Of a DNA stretch of 7,259 nucleotides, positions 5,571-7,259 are shown in pieces. The first letter of the stretch is position 1. Every line of letters begins with the position of its first letter. Both the position numbers and the translations under genes were made by a program. The DNA is from Methanobacteriota archaeon (GTDB taxonomy: Archaea; Thermoplasmatota; Thermoplasmata; RBG-16-68-12). The stretch is taken from the NCBI GenBank assembly GCA_005878515.1, contig VBLZ01000217.1, forward strand, positions 1 to 7,259, written 5' to 3'. The notes beneath the pieces were generated by a model. The model worked only from the letters and a program-made list of their open reading frames with translations, was not told where the DNA came from and ran no database searches.

Positions 5571-5580
5571 GCGATTATGT
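5570..5580 (+). promoter_or_regulatory. Possible TATA-like element for the methyltransferase gene
   Basis: CGCGATTATGT contains a TATA-like GATTATG centred near 5576, 64 bp before ATG 5640, predicting a leader of about 37 nt. The leader contains paired arms CTCGGC (5589-5594)/GCCGAG (5617-5622), with an inner TGAG/CTCA pair. The element has no clear BRE and is weak. Confidence 0.25.
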
Positions 5581-5639
5581 TGTAGCTACTCGGCGATGAG
5601 GCAAATCTCAAGACGAGCCGAGCGCATGCCGATGGAACG

Positions 5640-6398
5640 ATGCCGTCTCGTCGGACGCCGAAGCGCCGAACCACCTCTTCATTCGATCTGTACGCCCAAG
5701 CGATGCTGGACCACTGGCTCGGCAAGAAAGTCGTGTTCGAATTCGAACGGGACGACGGGTACCGCAGCCGCTCGCTCGTCGAGGCGTACTTCACGCCTCC
5801 CGCGAAGTGGTCGAAGATCGAGCGCGAGGCGATGCGAGAGGTCCGAGGTCGCGTGCTCGATGTCGGATGCGGCCCGGGTCGACACGCCGTCTACCTCCAG
5901 CGAAAAGGTCACCGCGTCGTCGGAATCGACGCGTCGCCGACCCAGGTCGCGCTGGCCCGCGTCCGGGGCCTCCAGGAGGTCTACCAGGCCAGCGTCCAGC
6001 GCCTGCCGCGCGGCCTCGGGATGTTCGACACGGTGATCCTGATGGGCAACAACCTCGGGCTCGCAGGCGACCTCCCGCGCATGCGCCGATTCCTCCGCGA
6101 CGCTCGGGAGATCACGAAACGCCGCGGCCGGATCATCGGCAGCACCCGGATCCCCGGCACGTGGATCCCGGAACACTTGAGCTACGTGAAACGGAACATC
6201 GCCCGCGGCCGACCACCGGGATTGCTCTCCCTGCGCGGGCACTACAAAGGCCGTGTCGGGGATTGGTTCGACCTCTTGCTGCTCTCGCCCGACGACCTCG
6301 CGGACCTCGCGCACGCGACGGGCTGGGACCTCGCCCGGGTCGTCTACGAGCCGCGAGATGATCCGACGAGCTACGTCGGTGTCCTCCAACGCCGATGA
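5640..6398 (+). CDS. Class I SAM-dependent methyltransferase
   Basis: This 252-residue protein has a Rossmann-type methyltransferase domain. Motif I is VLDVGCGPGRHAVYLQRKG at 72-90, the nicotinamide-like acidic residue is D97 in VVGIDASP, and the motif IV region is FDTVILMGNNLGLAG at 129-143. The part before residue 70 (FDLYAQAMLDHWLGKKVVFEFERDDGYRS...YFTPPAKWS) is an extension that probably caps the substrate pocket. C-terminal residues (HYKGRVGDWFDLLLLSPDDLADLAHATGWDLARVVYEP) complete the sheet as in methyltransf_11/25 proteins. The methyl acceptor cannot be predicted. ATG 5640 is the only ATG, GTG or TTG start between the in-frame TAG at 5583 and the conserved region; its SD is poor. The gene is divergent from the DUF2080-like operon and lies 64 bp before a di-iron oxygenase-like gene in the same direction. 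Confidence 0.88.
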   Translation: MPSRRTPKRRTTSSFDLYAQAMLDHWLGKKVVFEFERDDGYRSRSLVEAYFTPPAKWSKIEREAMREVRGRVLDVGCGPGRHAVYLQRKGHRVVGIDASPTQVALARVRGLQEVYQASVQRLPRGLGMFDTVILMGNNLGLAGDLPRMRRFLRDAREITKRRGRIIGSTRIPGTWIPEHLSYVKRNIARGRPPGLLSLRGHYKGRVGDWFDLLLLSPDDLADLAHATGWDLARVVYEPRDDPTSYVGVLQRR

Positions 6399-6418
6399 GC
6401 AACGGGCCGACCTGCATT

Positions 6419-6435
6419 CCGAGAAAGGTTCATCC
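6419..6435 (+). promoter_or_regulatory. Possible BRE/TATA promoter of the di-iron protein gene
   Basis: CCGAGAAAGGTTCATCC has a BRE-like CGAGAAA and a weak TATA-like GGTTCATC, centred about 31 bp before ATG 6463. The spacing equals that of the other proposed leaderless promoters here, and no SD precedes the gene. The match is weak, and cotranscription with the methyltransferase remains possible. Confidence 0.3.
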
Positions 6436-6462
6436 CCCACTACGTGCATCGAAGCGGACACC

Positions 6463-7259
6463 ATGCCCTTCCTCGACCAGTTCCGCATCGAGGCCCTCCC
6501 GAAGAAGTGGGCGGACGAAGGGAAGCTCTGGCAGGAGACGTACTTCCCGGAGATGCCGGAGGTCTTCGACGCGCCGAACTGGTCCCGGCATTATCCGGAG
6601 ACGCCGATGCCGCGCCTGAGCGTCATCATGGCGAAGCCGGACGGATTCGCGGGCTTCGCGCAGAAGGTCGTCGGGGCGACGGCCGCCACCGGCAACTTGA
6701 CCAACCGTCTGTGGACCGCGGACAAGATGCCCGACGCGCAGTTCATGACGGCGCTGAAGATCATCCGCGCGCAGGCCTCGACCGAACTCGGCTCGATCCA
6801 GCAGCACCGGATGGTGTACGAGCAGCTCGACAGCGGATCGCTCACCGGACTCGATAAGGAAATCGTCGAGGGGATCCATCGCACGGACCCGGACGGGGAC
6901 CGCCTCGAGTCGATCTCGTTCTCGAAGAAGCGCGTCTGCGTCGAGGAATTGCGACACCACATGCAGATGGCCGGCGTCCTGACGCTCGATCCGACGTTCG
7001 ACAAGGCCCGCTGGGGACGGCACTGGGCGACGGAGACCATGGAAGAGCTCTTCGCGATGAAACCCGGCGAGCACGTCCTCGATGCGTTCAACATCGAGTT
7101 CAAGAGCCTCATGGACTCCGCGACGTTCATGTCGTTCATCGACCGCGTCGGGAAGTTCCAGCTCGAGATGCAGCACCACTTCCTGTACGGGCCGATGGCG
7201 CTCTCGATGCCGTGGATGCGGTTCCTCGAGGAGTCGTACCACCTCGCCGCGGGGGAGAC
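6463..7259 (+). CDS. Ferritin-like di-iron protein resembling BoxB/PaaA aromatic-CoA epoxidase, 3'-truncated by window end
   Basis: The window holds 265 residues with no stop. Two ExxH motifs mark a ferritin-like di-iron carboxylate site: E162-L-R-H165 in VEELRHHMQM and E257-S-Y-H260 in EESYHLAAGE, 95 residues apart. From memory of BoxB (benzoyl-CoA 2,3-epoxidase), several blocks align: VEE-x-RH followed by M and VL, AFN (208-210), D-R-x-G-K-x-Q-L-E (227-235), P-x-x-x-S with an R-F segment, then EE-x-x-H-x-x-x-GE. D227 is a candidate fourth carboxylate by that alignment; helix-A Glu may be E133 or E136. Such enzymes use O2 to epoxidise aromatic rings of CoA thioesters with a reductase partner, not visible here. 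ATG 6463 was chosen because it is the first start in this frame near the preceding gene and lies 31 bp after a TATA-like element. PaaA/PaaC-like or other di-iron roles remain possible. Confidence 0.7.
   Translation, partial: MPFLDQFRIEALPKKWADEGKLWQETYFPEMPEVFDAPNWSRHYPETPMPRLSVIMAKPDGFAGFAQKVVGATAATGNLTNRLWTADKMPDAQFMTALKIIRAQASTELGSIQQHRMVYEQLDSGSLTGLDKEIVEGIHRTDPDGDRLESISFSKKRVCVEELRHHMQMAGVLTLDPTFDKARWGRHWATETMEELFAMKPGEHVLDAFNIEFKSLMDSATFMSFIDRVGKFQLEMQHHFLYGPMALSMPWMRFLEESYHLAAGE

Noticed and set aside
5679..6488. A 269-codon minus-strand frame opposite the methyltransferase
   Set aside because: Antisense shadow of a gene with clear SAM-binding motifs.
6430..7242. A 270-codon minus-strand frame at the right end
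   Set aside because: Low-complexity charged translation. The plus-strand frame from 6463 carries the di-iron motifs.
1..7259. CRISPR arrays, tRNA genes, insertion sequence ends or defence systems
   Set aside because: I looked for regularly spaced repeats, cloverleaf-like segments and transposase-type motifs and saw none.

Overview
The window reads as a piece of a high-GC archaeal chromosome, probably Thermoplasmatota or a relative. The taxon is an inference. It rests on TATA/BRE-like promoters at several gene starts, several starts with no or weak Shine-Dalgarno (SD) sequence, and archaeal-type small proteins (a DUF2080-like protein and a COG1411 HisA-like protein). Genes are densely packed on both strands. 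I see no rRNA, tRNA, insertion sequence or CRISPR array.

Layout. Positions 1-358 (minus) are the N-terminal part of a crotonase-family enoyl-CoA hydratase. It is divergent from a complete long-chain acyl-CoA synthetase (470-2170, plus), which appears to begin with a CTG codon. The synthetase converges, with an 11 bp gap, on an AlkZ-like winged-helix DNA glycosylase homologue (2182-3375, minus). A divergent promoter region (3376-3500) separates that gene from a dCMP/cytidine deaminase family enzyme (3501-3914, plus). Next comes a three-gene minus-strand operon read from right to left: a 48-residue DUF2080-like protein (5373-5519), a zinc-ribbon/HisA-like TIM-barrel fusion (start 5362) and a DUF1761 membrane protein (3967-4407). 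On the plus strand follow a class I SAM-dependent methyltransferase (5640-6398) and the start of a ferritin-like di-iron protein resembling BoxB/PaaA aromatic-CoA epoxidases (6463 to the window end).

How the genes may work together. The acyl-CoA synthetase and the crotonase fit fatty-acid or aromatic-acid activation and beta-oxidation. The BoxB-like protein about 4 kb away would act on a CoA thioester, so aerobic degradation of aromatic or acyl-CoA compounds is a reasonable but unproven theme. The glycosylase homologue and the deaminase are DNA repair and nucleotide metabolism genes that share one intergenic promoter region.

The most unusual points are the following. The zinc-ribbon/HisA-like protein loses its homology just before the last strand of the barrel, and its frame then stays open through the whole DUF1761 gene. 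The acyl-CoA synthetase has a CTG start. A BRE/TATA-like signature recurs at several genes. A perfect 12 bp palindrome lies in the promoter of the small DUF2080-like gene. A BoxB-like di-iron protein occurs in an apparently archaeal setting.
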